From NCBI GenBank assembly GCA_015064855.1, contig SVRK01000006.1:1-64000 (forward strand): DNA of 64,000 nucleotides, read 5' to 3'. This document shows positions 23,872 through 32,407 of this stretch, one piece after another. A model generated the notes under the pieces. The model saw nothing but the letters and a program-made list of their open reading frames with translations. It did no database searches and was not told the DNA's origin. Numbering within the stretch: position 1 is the stretch's first letter; each line of letters begins with the position of its first letter. The DNA is from Oscillospiraceae bacterium. GTDB taxonomy: Bacteria > Bacillota > Clostridia > Oscillospirales > CAG-272. The translations under genes and the position numbers were made by a program.

Positions 23872-24927
23872 ATGAAAAACAAAGCGCTGAAAATATCACT
23901 TATAGTTTTAGTAATGCTTTTGCTCTCAGTGGTTATGCTTTTAACAGCTGTTAGGCTTGGAGAAAGACTTATTTTTGCACCATTTTTTGCAAATGCAGAG
24001 ACTCAATTCAAGGTTCCTGGTATTGCCGATGGCTTTATTCAACAGGGCTTTGACCATATAGGCGCCGACACTGAAACCACGGAGGATGACAGATTTTTGG
24101 TTTCAGGCTACATGAAGGACGAGTCCTCATCTCGCGTTTACGTTCTTGACAAGGATGGCGATGTTTTGCACTATGTTAAATTAAGAGATAAAAACGGCAA
24201 AAGATATACAGGTCATAGCGGTGGAATTACCCATAACGGCAATTATGTTTACGTTTCAAATGACGATGACGGACAAAACTCATTAAACGTTTTCTCACTT
24301 GATGAAATTCTTTCGGGCAAGAGCATCACTACAAATATGCTTGGCTCTGTTTATGTTTACGTTAGTCCTGCATTCTGTTATATACATGATGGCAAGCTAT
24401 ACACAGGCAACTTCCATAAGCCCGGCCACAAGGATTATAAATCTCCCGAGAGCTTTATTATTTCAACAGAGAACAATAATAACACCGCAATGATGCTCGC
24501 ATTCGAGCTTACCGAAATTGGCGAAAACTTTGGCGTTGCAAAGGAGCCAACCTGCGCTTATTCAATTACAAGTATGGTTCAAGGTATGTGCGTGGCAGAC
24601 GGTAAGCTTGTGCTTTCAACATCTTGGTCAATAAATCCATCACATCTGTATTTCTACGATATTGAAAAAATAGAAAAGACGTCAATCCCGACAAGTATAT
24701 TTACCGATAAGGAACTATATAAGGATAAGGCAATGAATAATCCAATCCCTCTTTACATAATTGATAAGGACGAGCATCTTATAAAGGATGTTACAGCCCC
24801 ACCAATGGCAGAGGAATTAGTTTATAACGACGGCAAGGTGCTCGTTATGAACGAGTCCGCATCCTCAAAATATATCTTCGGTAAATTTACAAGCGGAAAT
24901 AACGTATACGGATATATAGTAGACTAA
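23872..24927 (+). CDS. Membrane-anchored extracytoplasmic protein, probable beta-propeller
   Basis: 351 residues with an N-terminal signal anchor (~8-30). The remainder shows repeated strands such as YVLDKDGDVLHYVKL, THNGNYVYVSND and GKLYTGNFHKPGH that suggest a WD/YncE-like beta-propeller facing outside. It begins 11 nt after the preceding 1421-residue gene, with an AAGGAG ribosome site, so the two are probably co-transcribed. No catalytic motif is recognised and the link to the activase is only positional. It ends in a terminator shared with the convergent gene. Confidence 0.65.
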   Translation: MKNKALKISLIVLVMLLLSVVMLLTAVRLGERLIFAPFFANAETQFKVPGIADGFIQQGFDHIGADTETTEDDRFLVSGYMKDESSSRVYVLDKDGDVLHYVKLRDKNGKRYTGHSGGITHNGNYVYVSNDDDGQNSLNVFSLDEILSGKSITTNMLGSVYVYVSPAFCYIHDGKLYTGNFHKPGHKDYKSPESFIISTENNNNTAMMLAFELTEIGENFGVAKEPTCAYSITSMVQGMCVADGKLVLSTSWSINPSHLYFYDIEKIEKTSIPTSIFTDKELYKDKAMNNPIPLYIIDKDEHLIKDVTAPPMAEELVYNDGKVLVMNESASSKYIFGKFTSGNNVYGYIVD

Positions 24928-24953
24928 AAAGAGAGGCATCGCCTCTCTTTTTT
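24927..24953. terminator. Bidirectional terminator
   Basis: Stem aaaagagaggc / gcctctctttt with an ATC loop between convergent genes. Confidence 0.85.
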
Positions 24954-25362
24954 ATATGGTTGTAATATTTATTTGGTTGGCAATAGATTTTATAGCCTTT
25001 GAAAGTTTTTTTCTTATTCCTTCCTCACTGTAACCTAGTTCAATGCCAATTTTCCAATATGGCACGCCGTTTATGTACGTGTCAACAATAATGCTTTTTT
25101 CAATAGGGTCAAGCGCCATTATTGCTCCCATATATTTTTCTTCAATTTCGCGAGCCTTGTCAATTTCCTTGCATATTGGCAAAGCCTCTAGGTGTGCCAT
25201 TTCCTTTTTTATGAGCTCATTCGCCTTGTCGCTGGGTAGCATTCTTTCGAGCATTTTTATTCTTGCCATATGTGTGCTTTGTAAAGACTTTAATCTATCT
25301 ATTGCGTGCGCGTGCTTTTTTAGTTCTCTTAAATCCTTTTTTACCTCATCTAATCCTTTCAT
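24952..25362 (-). CDS. Phage-type sigma-like activator (RinA/ArpU/DUF1492-like), orphan
   Basis: 136 residues. An N-terminal coiled, Lys-rich region (~1-80) is followed by a sigma-70 region-4-like helix-turn-helix: MALDPIEKSIIVDTYINGVPYWKIGIELGYSEEGIRKK-type organisation in which the final helices match late-gene activators of Clostridia and Lactobacillales phages. In phages these proteins switch on late transcription. No other phage gene is adjacent here, so it may be a remnant or a domesticated regulator. A 22-nt palindrome lies 230 bp upstream. Confidence 0.65.
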   Translation of the reverse strand: MKGLDEVKKDLRELKKHAHAIDRLKSLQSTHMARIKMLERMLPSDKANELIKKEMAHLEALPICKEIDKAREIEEKYMGAIMALDPIEKSIIVDTYINGVPYWKIGIELGYSEEGIRKKLSKAIKSIANQINITTI

Positions 25363-25696
25363 TTTCTCGCTTCCTACTTACCTTTGGTATACATAAAATA
25401 AATAGCCGATGATAAAAGTCAAGGTGGAGAAGAGTACGCTTGACTTTTCTTTAATTCAACCCTATAATAATTATAAGGCGTGTCCATAAAATATTTTGTC
25501 AAAGCGTGTCAATAAAATAAAAAATTTTTAAAAATTTGACAAAAAAGGGCAAACGGGGTGGGTGCCCCTCGACAAAAAATTCTTTGGACACTTATATTCT
25601 AATATAAGTGGTACTTAAAATCAACCAAGCGGGAAGTGAAAATTTTGTCACTTGCTGACTTGTCATAAATTAAAGACAAATGAGGATAAAGATAAA
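25363..25696. promoter_or_regulatory. Intergenic region with direct and inverted repeats
   Basis: This 334-bp gap contains two copies of gcgtgtc-a/c-ataaaat about 25 bp apart (near 25480 and 25505), a perfect inverted repeat CACTTATATT-CT-AATATAAGTG (25589-25610) and an AAGTGA...TCACTT pair. The palindrome could be a regulator site for either flanking gene. No consensus promoter stands out. Confidence 0.4.
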
Positions 25697-26251
25697 ATGC
25701 AGGTATACGTAGGAAGACCAAAAAATGAAGAGGGAAGACTCCCAAAGGAAATTAGGGTTTATGACTTTTTAGATAACTTGGGGGTTGAATATTATCGCGT
25801 TGACCACGGGGAGGCTGGTACAATGGACGAGTGTGCAAAAATAGAGAAGGAGCTTGACACAGTGATTTGTAAAAATCTATTCCTTTGCAACCGTCAAAAG
25901 ACAAGGTTTTATCTTCTTATGATGCCAAGGGATAAGGTTTATAAAACGAAGGACTTTTCGCCGCTTGTCGGCTCGTCGCGCCTTTCCTTTGCAGGCGAGG
26001 AGGATATGCTGAAATATTTAGACGTAACGCCCGGCTCGGTTAGTATAATGGGACTTATAAACGACAAGGATAAGGTCGTGCATTTAGCTATTGACGAGGA
26101 CGTACTAAAGCCGGATTTTGTCGGTTGTCACCCTTGTATAAACACCTCAAGCCTAAAAATAAAAAAGACGGATATTTTGGAAAAGTATCTTCCTGCGGTA
26201 GGACATACGCCACAAATAGTTACGTTACCGAAATACGAGAGTGAGGAATAA
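25697..26251 (+). CDS. ProX/YbaK-type aminoacyl-tRNA deacylase
   Basis: 184 residues of the YbaK/aminoacyl-tRNA editing family, with the N-terminal VYDFLDNLGVEYYRVDHGEA, the KNLFLCNRQKTRFYLLMM strand with the catalytic Lys context, and CHPCINTSSL near the C-terminus. Members of the free-standing ProX branch hydrolyse Ala-tRNA(Pro) and protect against mistranslation; by overall pattern this is the PrdX/ProX type, but substrate is not proved. The ATG at 25697 is chosen because it starts the conserved domain with GAGGA upstream; the extra 15 residues of the longer frame are non-conserved. The next gene begins 1 nt after the stop. Confidence 0.8.
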   Translation: MQVYVGRPKNEEGRLPKEIRVYDFLDNLGVEYYRVDHGEAGTMDECAKIEKELDTVICKNLFLCNRQKTRFYLLMMPRDKVYKTKDFSPLVGSSRLSFAGEEDMLKYLDVTPGSVSIMGLINDKDKVVHLAIDEDVLKPDFVGCHPCINTSSLKIKKTDILEKYLPAVGHTPQIVTLPKYESEE

Positions 26252-26252
26252 T

Positions 26253-28157
26253 ATGGTTTTTGAAAATTCAAAATGGATTTGGATAGAAAAAACGAGCGAC
26301 AAAAACACCTATGGCGAGTTTTTTTCTACGTTTAAGGCAACAAACGGTGCAAAGATTAATATAAGCTGTGATGGCGACTACACCCTTTTTGTAAACGGGA
26401 AATACGTAGCGTCTAATCAATATGGCGACTACGAGCATTATAAGATATACGATACTCTTGATATAAGCGAATATCTAAATGACGGAGAAAACAAGATTGC
26501 CATTTTGGTTTGGCACTTTGGCGAGGGAAATTCTCGTTATATATTGTCAACTCCCGGCTTGATTTTTGAAATCTACGACCAAAACGGCTTGATTTTATCA
26601 AGCGATGAAAACGTGCTTTCACGCAAGAGTCGCACTTATAAGAGCGGAGAAATTGCAAGAATTTCCCCTCAGCTTGGATTCGGATTTGAATATGACTCAA
26701 CAAACGAGGATGGTTTTCCAAATAGCTTGGGTGATGGTTTTTCAAAATCACAGCTGATAGACAAAAAATGTGAATTTTATAGCCGACCATTTGATAAGCT
26801 TGATGTTGGAAAAATCACAACGACTAAGTGCATAAAATGTGATGGCAAAACACACTTTCTTTATAGCCTTGGTGGGGAAACCGTTGGATTTATTTCATTT
26901 AATATAAAGGCACAAGAAAAAACAAAGCTTATAGTTGCTTACGGTGAGCACATTGTTGACGGCGGAGTAAGACGATTAGTTGACGGGCACGATTTTAGCA
27001 TAAAATATACGGCAAAAGCGGGCGAAAACAAGTTCACAAACTATATGCTCCGCTTGGGCGCAAAATATATTGAGGTTTTTTCGGAAAAGCCAATTGAGAT
27101 TGAATCAATAGGAATAATCCCCCATTATGTTCCTGTGAAAAGAAAAAAGACAAGCCTTGTCGGCGTTTGGGCAGAGATATACGATATATGCGTAAATACA
27201 CTCGAAAAATGTATGCAGGAGCACTACGTTGACTGCCCTTGGCGAGAGGGCTGCCTATACGCATTTGACTCACGCAATCAAATGATGTGCGGATATTATG
27301 CATTTGAGGGTGGTAACTTTGATTACGCGCGCTCGAACCTTGTTTTGATGAGCAAGGACAGGCGCAATGATAACCTTATGTCAATTTGCTATCCTTGTGG
27401 CATTGATTTGACAATCCCATCGTTTTCACTCCACTATATTTCCTCGGTTCTCGAATATCTTTTATACACAAACGATAAATCGCTCGCTTATGAGGTTGAT
27501 TTTAAAATGAAGAAGCTTTTAAGCACGTTTTTAAAGAATCGAAAGAATGGTCTTGTGACCAAATTTTCGGGCAAGGAGCACTGGAATTTCTACGACTGGT
27601 CGCCATATCTTGAGGGTAAAATTTGGCATAGCGAGGAAGAAACAGAGGACGCAACCCTTTCACTTATGGTGATAAACGCATTAAAGGCTTACAAAGAGAT
27701 TTGTTCACTTCTTGGTTGGAATTTTGAGTATGATAATGAGCTAAACGAGATTTGCGTGAGAACTAAAGAAGAATTTTTTGATAAGGAAAACTACGTTTTT
27801 ACAAACAAAGAAAATCCATTAGAGCCACTTGAACTTACAAATAGCCTTGGCGTTTTGTCGGGGATTTTGGAAAGAGAAGAGGCAGAGGGCGTTTGCCGAC
27901 GCCTGATTGATGGCTCACTTATCAAAGCCTCGCTCAGTGCAAGAAGGTTTGTTTACGACACGCTTTTGTCAGTTGATAAGGATAAGTACGCTTCCTTTAT
28001 TCTTGATGATATAGAAAAGAACTATAAGATAATGCTCGACCAAGGGGCGGATACCGTGTGGGAAACCATAGTCGGAATAGAGGACTTTGGCGGAGCAGGT
28101 AGCCTTTGCCACGGGTGGAGCGCTATACCAGTATATTATTACAATATTCTAAAATAA
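26253..28157 (+). CDS. GH78-like (alpha-L-rhamnosidase-related) six-hairpin protein
   Basis: 634 residues without a signal peptide. An N-terminal beta domain (~1-290, with SCDGDYTLFVNGKYV) precedes an (alpha/alpha)6 barrel. The segment YVDCPWREGCLYAFDSRNQM corresponds to the rhamnosidase DCPQRDERLGWTGDA motif but is altered, while the late GADTVWETIVG matches the region of the catalytic base. It is therefore a divergent GH78-related hydrolase whose substrate may not be rhamnose. It is transcribed with the ProX gene (1-nt gap). The start is the ATG at 26253 preceded by GTGAGGA. A second, canonical GH78 enzyme lies at 61169-63304. Confidence 0.75.
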   Translation: MVFENSKWIWIEKTSDKNTYGEFFSTFKATNGAKINISCDGDYTLFVNGKYVASNQYGDYEHYKIYDTLDISEYLNDGENKIAILVWHFGEGNSRYILSTPGLIFEIYDQNGLILSSDENVLSRKSRTYKSGEIARISPQLGFGFEYDSTNEDGFPNSLGDGFSKSQLIDKKCEFYSRPFDKLDVGKITTTKCIKCDGKTHFLYSLGGETVGFISFNIKAQEKTKLIVAYGEHIVDGGVRRLVDGHDFSIKYTAKAGENKFTNYMLRLGAKYIEVFSEKPIEIESIGIIPHYVPVKRKKTSLVGVWAEIYDICVNTLEKCMQEHYVDCPWREGCLYAFDSRNQMMCGYYAFEGGNFDYARSNLVLMSKDRRNDNLMSICYPCGIDLTIPSFSLHYISSVLEYLLYTNDKSLAYEVDFKMKKLLSTFLKNRKNGLVTKFSGKEHWNFYDWSPYLEGKIWHSEEETEDATLSLMVINALKAYKEICSLLGWNFEYDNELNEICVRTKEEFFDKENYVFTNKENPLEPLELTNSLGVLSGILEREEAEGVCRRLIDGSLIKASLSARRFVYDTLLSVDKDKYASFILDDIEKNYKIMLDQGADTVWETIVGIEDFGGAGSLCHGWSAIPVYYYNILK

Positions 28158-28226
28158 AAGGGACGGCATGCGCCGTCCTTTCGTTTGTAAAAAAAATAAA
28201 GGGTGTCGCAAATGCGACACCCTCTT
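28158..28226. terminator. Two hairpin terminators between convergent genes
   Basis: A plus-strand hairpin gggacggc / gccgtcctt at about 28160-28184, and gggtgtcgca / tgcgacaccc at 28201-28222 which serves the minus-strand gene. Confidence 0.75.
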
Positions 28227-28232
28227 TGGTTA

Positions 28233-29867
28233 TTATTCCTCGTCGTCCTTAACCTTCTTAGACTTAACAATCATAGAAGCGTCAGCTTCGAGTGCTTTAA
28301 TGAGCTTCTTTGAAAGAAGCTCTTCTGTTTCTGCGTAAGGGAATGCCTTAACGTAGTCAACTGTTTTAGCCTTTGGATCTGGCTCAATGCCAAATTTAGC
28401 CATTGTGATGGCAACGATTTCCTTTGCTTTACGGAGTCCCAAACCACTCTTAATCTTTAAGAGCATTGGAACCTCTGCAAATATCTTTGCATCAATTGCA
28501 TCGTGGTGGTACTTGGATTTATCAAATTCCTCAGGGTCAAGAGCACAGTATAGACAAATTGTCTTACCGCGAAGCTTAATCTTGAATAATTGGTCTCTGC
28601 CTCTGCCATAGCTGTCAAACTTCCAGCTAATCTTTGTCTTAACTCCCTTGTAAGAGAGAATGTGGTTCTTTAATTCACTATAAAATTCTTTAACAGAATC
28701 TTCGCTTTGAATTAAGTTGGCAGTAAAGCTACGGCTATACTTAATTTCAATTTTATTTCCTTCATTATCAAAGTATGTAGGAATAATAGTAGGAGTAACC
28801 TCGCCAACGTCTTCAATAACTGTTTCTTCAACAGCGGAGTCGTCAACAACTGTTTCTTCAACAACCGGCTCTTCAGTTGTTTGCTCAACAACATCTTCAA
28901 CAGTAGCTTCCTCGACAGTAGCTTCCTCAGCTACAGGCTCTTCAACTACCTCTTCAACTACAAATTCTTCTACAATAGGTTCTTCAACAATTTCTTCTTG
29001 AACAGCCTCTTCGCTTTCTTCGATGATTGTTTCTGCAACAACGTCTGCTTCAGCAGCATCGTCTTCTAATATGGAGTAGAGTTGAATTGTAAATACAGAC
29101 TCTGCGTCGCCCTTTTCAACAACGGCTTCGCCATCAGGTGTAACACCCCAACCGACAAATTTTTGATTTGTGTCGTAGGAGTTAGGAGCATCAAGACTGA
29201 TATAGTGGGACTCCTTGTAAATTACCTTGTCGGTTTCGCTATCATTAAAGATAAGCTCAACAATAGCGTCGTTGTTTATTGATTCGTTGCTTGCTTTTGC
29301 ATCATCCTCGAAAATAGGATATAGATTGATAGCAAACACCGCACTAACGTCACCGCCCTCAAGGACAGCCTCGCCACCCTTTTCAAAGCTCCAACCGTTT
29401 GTGTTCGGATTTTCTGGGAGAACGTTATTAATCTTGGTTGTTGAAACCTTGAAAATCTCTTCGCCCTTTTCATCTATATAGTTGAACTGAACAAATACAC
29501 CGTCCGCCTTCTTTTTAGCAGCCTCAAGCTCCTTCTCATCTGCCCAAATAGCGTAGAGAACAACTGTGTGAGTGAGTAAAAACTCGGGCTCGGAGATAAT
29601 GTTTTGTCCCTCTGGGTCAAGGCTCCAACCAACGAAAACCTTTCCCTCCTTGATAGCGGGACGAACAACCGCCTTTGAAAGCCATGGCTTTTTCTCATAA
29701 TCGATTTCGTAATCGCCCTCGGTGTCAACGTAAACCACTTGACAACGGATTATGGATGCGATAATAGCGGCAATAACACAAACAGCAGCAACTATAGCGC
29801 AACCAATGACGCTGACGTTAAAAATGTCAAGACCAGCGCCAAATAGAATTGTATTTGCAAATTCCAT
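28233..29867 (-). CDS. Membrane-anchored protein with InlB-type repeats, acidic repeat linker and unrecognised C-terminal domain
   Basis: 544 residues. A hydrophobic N-terminal helix (~18-40) is followed by three InlB/Listeria-Bacteroides-like beta modules (KVFVGWSLDPEGQ, NGWSFEKGGEAV and KFVGWGVTPDGEAV), each of ~70 residues, then a ~95-residue acidic Val-Glu-Glu-Pro/Ala repeat (~275-370) and a basic globular C-terminal domain (~385-544) containing SRSFTANLIQS, KISWKFDSYGRGRDQ and YHHDAID. The C-terminal domain recurs in my memory in unannotated Clostridia proteins but I cannot name it. Strong GGAGG site and a consensus promoter. Orientation in the membrane is uncertain because InlB repeats are usually external. 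Confidence 0.7.
   Translation of the reverse strand: MEFANTILFGAGLDIFNVSVIGCAIVAAVCVIAAIIASIIRCQVVYVDTEGDYEIDYEKKPWLSKAVVRPAIKEGKVFVGWSLDPEGQNIISEPEFLLTHTVVLYAIWADEKELEAAKKKADGVFVQFNYIDEKGEEIFKVSTTKINNVLPENPNTNGWSFEKGGEAVLEGGDVSAVFAINLYPIFEDDAKASNESINNDAIVELIFNDSETDKVIYKESHYISLDAPNSYDTNQKFVGWGVTPDGEAVVEKGDAESVFTIQLYSILEDDAAEADVVAETIIEESEEAVQEEIVEEPIVEEFVVEEVVEEPVAEEATVEEATVEDVVEQTTEEPVVEETVVDDSAVEETVIEDVGEVTPTIIPTYFDNEGNKIEIKYSRSFTANLIQSEDSVKEFYSELKNHILSYKGVKTKISWKFDSYGRGRDQLFKIKLRGKTICLYCALDPEEFDKSKYHHDAIDAKIFAEVPMLLKIKSGLGLRKAKEIVAITMAKFGIEPDPKAKTVDYVKAFPYAETEELLSKKLIKALEADASMIVKSKKVKDDEE
28795..29010 (-). repeat. Degenerate Glu-Val-Pro coding repeat
   Basis: The acidic linker is encoded by repeats of the kind gaagaacctgtagttgaaga, imperfect and of varying length, likely prone to slippage. 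Confidence 0.7.
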
Positions 29868-29905
29868 TTAAAAACCTCCATAAATAACAATATTTTGATA
29901 GTTTA

Positions 29906-29934
29906 ATTATACATTAGTTAACTTTTTTTGTCAA
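29906..29934 (-). promoter_or_regulatory. Consensus SigA promoter of the InlB-repeat protein
   Basis: Minus-strand TTGACA (29929-29934), 17-nt spacer, TATAAT (29906-29911). Confidence 0.85.
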
Positions 29935-30060
29935 TGTTTTTTTATCCTTTTTTTGAAAAAAATCGCACACTCTGTGCCACTTTTTTTGGTTTTTAGCCTA
30001 AAAACGAATAAAAAAGGCTCGGGGGAGGGTAAGAAAATAAAATTGATTTGAAATTTTGTA

Positions 30061-30089
30061 TTGATTTTGGAGTGGTTATAATGTATAAT
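30061..30089 (+). promoter_or_regulatory. SigA-type promoter of glyA-fur
   Basis: TTGATT at 30061-30066, 17-nt spacer and TATAAT at 30084-30089; another TATAAT at 30077 is less well placed. Confidence 0.75.
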
Positions 30090-30121
30090 TATTGTATGAT
30101 TTTATTATTTTGGAGGCATAT

Positions 30122-31363
30122 ATGGTAAACAGTATTATTGAAAAGCTTGGTGCTTACGACAAGGACGTTGCGGACGCGGTTGGAGCAGAGCTTAAAAGAC
30201 AAAGACGCGGACTTGAGCTTATCGCATCAGAAAACTTGGTTTCTGAAGCAGTTATGATAGCTATGGGTACTCCTCTCACAAATAAATATGCGGAGGGTTA
30301 TCCTGATAAAAGATATTATGGCGGATGTGAGTGCGTTGACGTTGTTGAGAAAATCGCAATTGAGCGCGCGTGCAAGCTCTTTGGCGCTGACCACGCAAAC
30401 GTACAACCGCACAGTGGCGCACAAGCAAACACAGCGGTATATTTCGCACTTTTAAAGCCTGGCGACACGGTTCTTGGTATGAACCTCGCTCACGGTGGAC
30501 ACTTGACACACGGTAGCCCTGTAAATATGTCAGGCTCATACTTTAATTTCGTTCCTTACGGAGTGAGTGACGACGGCTTTATTGATTACGACGAGCTTGA
30601 AAAAATTGCAAAGGAAGCAAATCCAAAGCTTATCGTTGCGGGTGCTTCTGCTTACCCACGTGTAATTGATTTTGAAAGAATTTCAAAAATCGCTAAAGAG
30701 GTTGGCGCAATCTTTATGGTTGATATGGCGCACATTGCAGGTCTTGTTGCTGCAGGACTTCATCCATCACCTGTTCCTTATGCTGATATAGTTACAACAA
30801 CTACACACAAGACCTTAAGAGGTCCTCGTGGTGGTCTTATCCTTTGTCGTGAGGAATATGCAAAGGCGATTGATAAAGCAATCTTCCCAGGCACACAGGG
30901 TGGACCATTAATGCACACAATTGCATCCAAGGCAGTTTGCTTTGGCGAGGCATTAAAGCCTGAATTTAAGACATATCAAGAGCAAATTGTTAAGAACGCA
31001 AAGACTTTGGCTGACACACTTCTCGAGGAAGGCTTTGACCTTGTTTCCGGTGGTACAGATAACCACCTTATGCTTCTTGACCTTCGTCCATTCAAAATCA
31101 CTGGTAAAGAGCTTGAAAAGCGTCTTGACGAGTGCTACATCACAGTTAATAAGAACGCAATTCCTAACGACCCGGAGAAGCCATTTGTTACAAGCGGTGT
31201 AAGAATTGGTACTCCTGCAGTTACATCTCGCGGTCTTAAGGAAGAGGATATGGTAAAGCTTGGTAAGCTTATTAAGCTTTGTGCAACAGAATTTGAAACC
31301 AAGGCGGACTACATTCGTGCCGAGGTTACAAAAATCTGCGAGAAGTATCCAATTTATCAGTAA
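30122..31363 (+). CDS. glyA: Serine hydroxymethyltransferase
   Basis: 413 residues. Converts serine and tetrahydrofolate to glycine and methylene-tetrahydrofolate with PLP. Visible hallmarks are SENLVSEAV near the N-terminus, the [14 protein letters not shown] tetramer-interface motif, HGGHLTHG, the PLP-lysine segment [15 protein letters not shown] and the glycine-rich [10 protein letters not shown] start at the ATG at 30122 because TTGGAGG lies 7-8 nt upstream; a start at 30092 would overlap the promoter. The stop overlaps the start of fur (TAATG). Confidence 0.96.
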   Translation: MVNSIIEKLGAYDKDVADAVGAELKRQRRGLELIASENLVSEAVMIAMGTPLTNKYAEGYPDKRYYGGCECVDVVEKIAIERACKLFGADHANVQPHSGAQANTAVYFALLKPGDTVLGMNLAHGGHLTHGSPVNMSGSYFNFVPYGVSDDGFIDYDELEKIAKEANPKLIVAGASAYPRVIDFERISKIAKEVGAIFMVDMAHIAGLVAAGLHPSPVPYADIVTTTTHKTLRGPRGGLILCREEYAKAIDKAIFPGTQGGPLMHTIASKAVCFGEALKPEFKTYQEQIVKNAKTLADTLLEEGFDLVSGGTDNHLMLLDLRPFKITGKELEKRLDECYITVNKNAIPNDPEKPFVTSGVRIGTPAVTSRGLKEEDMVKLGKLIKLCATEFETKADYIRAEVTKICEKYPIYQ

Positions 31364-31812
31364 TGAAGCGTGAATATTCCACAAAGCAGAGAACGGTTAT
31401 TTTAAATTTCTTGCGTCAAGCCTCGACCCACACAACCGCAAAGGACATTTTATTGCACCTAAAGAGTCAAAATATAAAGGTTTCATCTGCAACCGTATAT
31501 AGGACTCTTGAAAAGCTTGAAAAAGAGGGCGCGGTTAGAAAAATGTCGATGGGAGATGGACTGGGTGCTTGCTATCAATATACGGAAAGCGCCTCGTGTC
31601 ATGGACACTTTCACCTTAAATGTATTGAATGCGGTGAACTAATACATTTAAGCTGTCAGTTCCTTGACGAGATGGAAAAACACATTTTTGACGAGCATAG
31701 CTTTACTATAAGCTCAGGCAAAACCGTGATTTATGGCAAGTGTGCAAAATGTATGGGCTTAACCGAGGAAGGCAACGATTGCCTCTCTAAAGATAACTGT
31801 AAATGCCGATAA
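31363..31812 (+). CDS. Fur-family metal-responsive repressor
   Basis: 149 residues. A winged-helix domain (~1-80, with SSATVYRTLEKLEKEGAV) is followed by the dimerisation domain with CHGHFHLKCIECGELIHL (metal and CxxC site), then GKCAKCMG as the second CxxC of the structural zinc site. The Cys-rich tail (...CLSKDNCKCR) is unusual. The pattern allows Fur, PerR or Zur function, so I do not name the metal. Translational coupling to glyA through a 1-nt overlap is odd for a regulator and suggests that its level follows that of one-carbon metabolism, or is simply an operon accident. Confidence 0.88.
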   Translation: MKREYSTKQRTVILNFLRQASTHTTAKDILLHLKSQNIKVSSATVYRTLEKLEKEGAVRKMSMGDGLGACYQYTESASCHGHFHLKCIECGELIHLSCQFLDEMEKHIFDEHSFTISSGKTVIYGKCAKCMGLTEEGNDCLSKDNCKCR

Positions 31813-31856
31813 AATAAGGCTTTTGGAACAAATTTGTAAAAAAATAAAAATTAGTA

Positions 31857-31885
31857 TTGATTTTTTGAAATGTTTATGTTATAAT
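31857..31885 (+). promoter_or_regulatory. SigA-type promoter of secG
   Basis: TTGATT at 31857-31862, 17-nt spacer, extended TGtTATAAT with -10 at 31880-31885. Confidence 0.8.
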
Positions 31886-31952
31886 GTCATTCGCTTATGA
31901 TTATAACGATATTTTAAATTTGCTCGTTGAGGGCGAATGATAGGAGGATTTT

Positions 31953-32288
31953 ATGGGACCTTTAGAGATATTCTATCTAATTGCCGGAATAGTATTGTTT
32001 ATTGGTGCTATTGTTTTGGTGGTTATGGTACTTCTTCAAAGCAATTCTTCAAAGGGGCTTTCAGGTACAATCGTGGGCGGTTCTGAAACCTATTTTGGTA
32101 AGAATAAGAAAAAATCAATAGAAAAGAAGCTTTTGATTGCTACTATAGTTGTTGCTATTACATTTTGCGTTTTGGCGCTTGTTGTTTTCGCACTTACTAT
32201 GAATGCAGAAACACAACAAACCTTGTATAATGAGTGGCTTGAGCAAATCTTTGGTTCAAACACGAACATTCAAATCAACGGCAACTAA
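31953..32288 (+). CDS. secG: Preprotein translocase subunit SecG
   Basis: 111 residues with two transmembrane helices (~7-29 and ~57-78) flanking the cytoplasmic loop SNSSKGLSGTIVGGSETYFG, which is the conserved SecG signature. Part of the SecYEG channel that moves unfolded proteins across the membrane. The extracytoplasmic tail of ~30 residues is somewhat longer than usual. AGGAGG ribosome site. The secG-rnr order is common in Firmicutes, and a terminator separates them here. Confidence 0.93.
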   Translation: MGPLEIFYLIAGIVLFIGAIVLVVMVLLQSNSSKGLSGTIVGGSETYFGKNKKKSIEKKLLIATIVVAITFCVLALVVFALTMNAETQQTLYNEWLEQIFGSNTNIQINGN

Positions 32289-32318
32289 TCTATTAATTTA
32301 GGTAAGCTTTAATAATTA

Positions 32319-32354
32319 ACCGCTTTGGAAATACTACCAAGGCGGTTTTTTAAA
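32319..32354 (+). terminator. Intrinsic terminator after secG
   Basis: Stem aaccgctttgg / ccaaggcggtt with an 8-nt loop and a T run. Confidence 0.85.
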
Positions 32355-32407
32355 ACTTAATTATAAATAAGGAAAAACATATTTTGAATTAACAAGGGGG
32401 TAAATAT

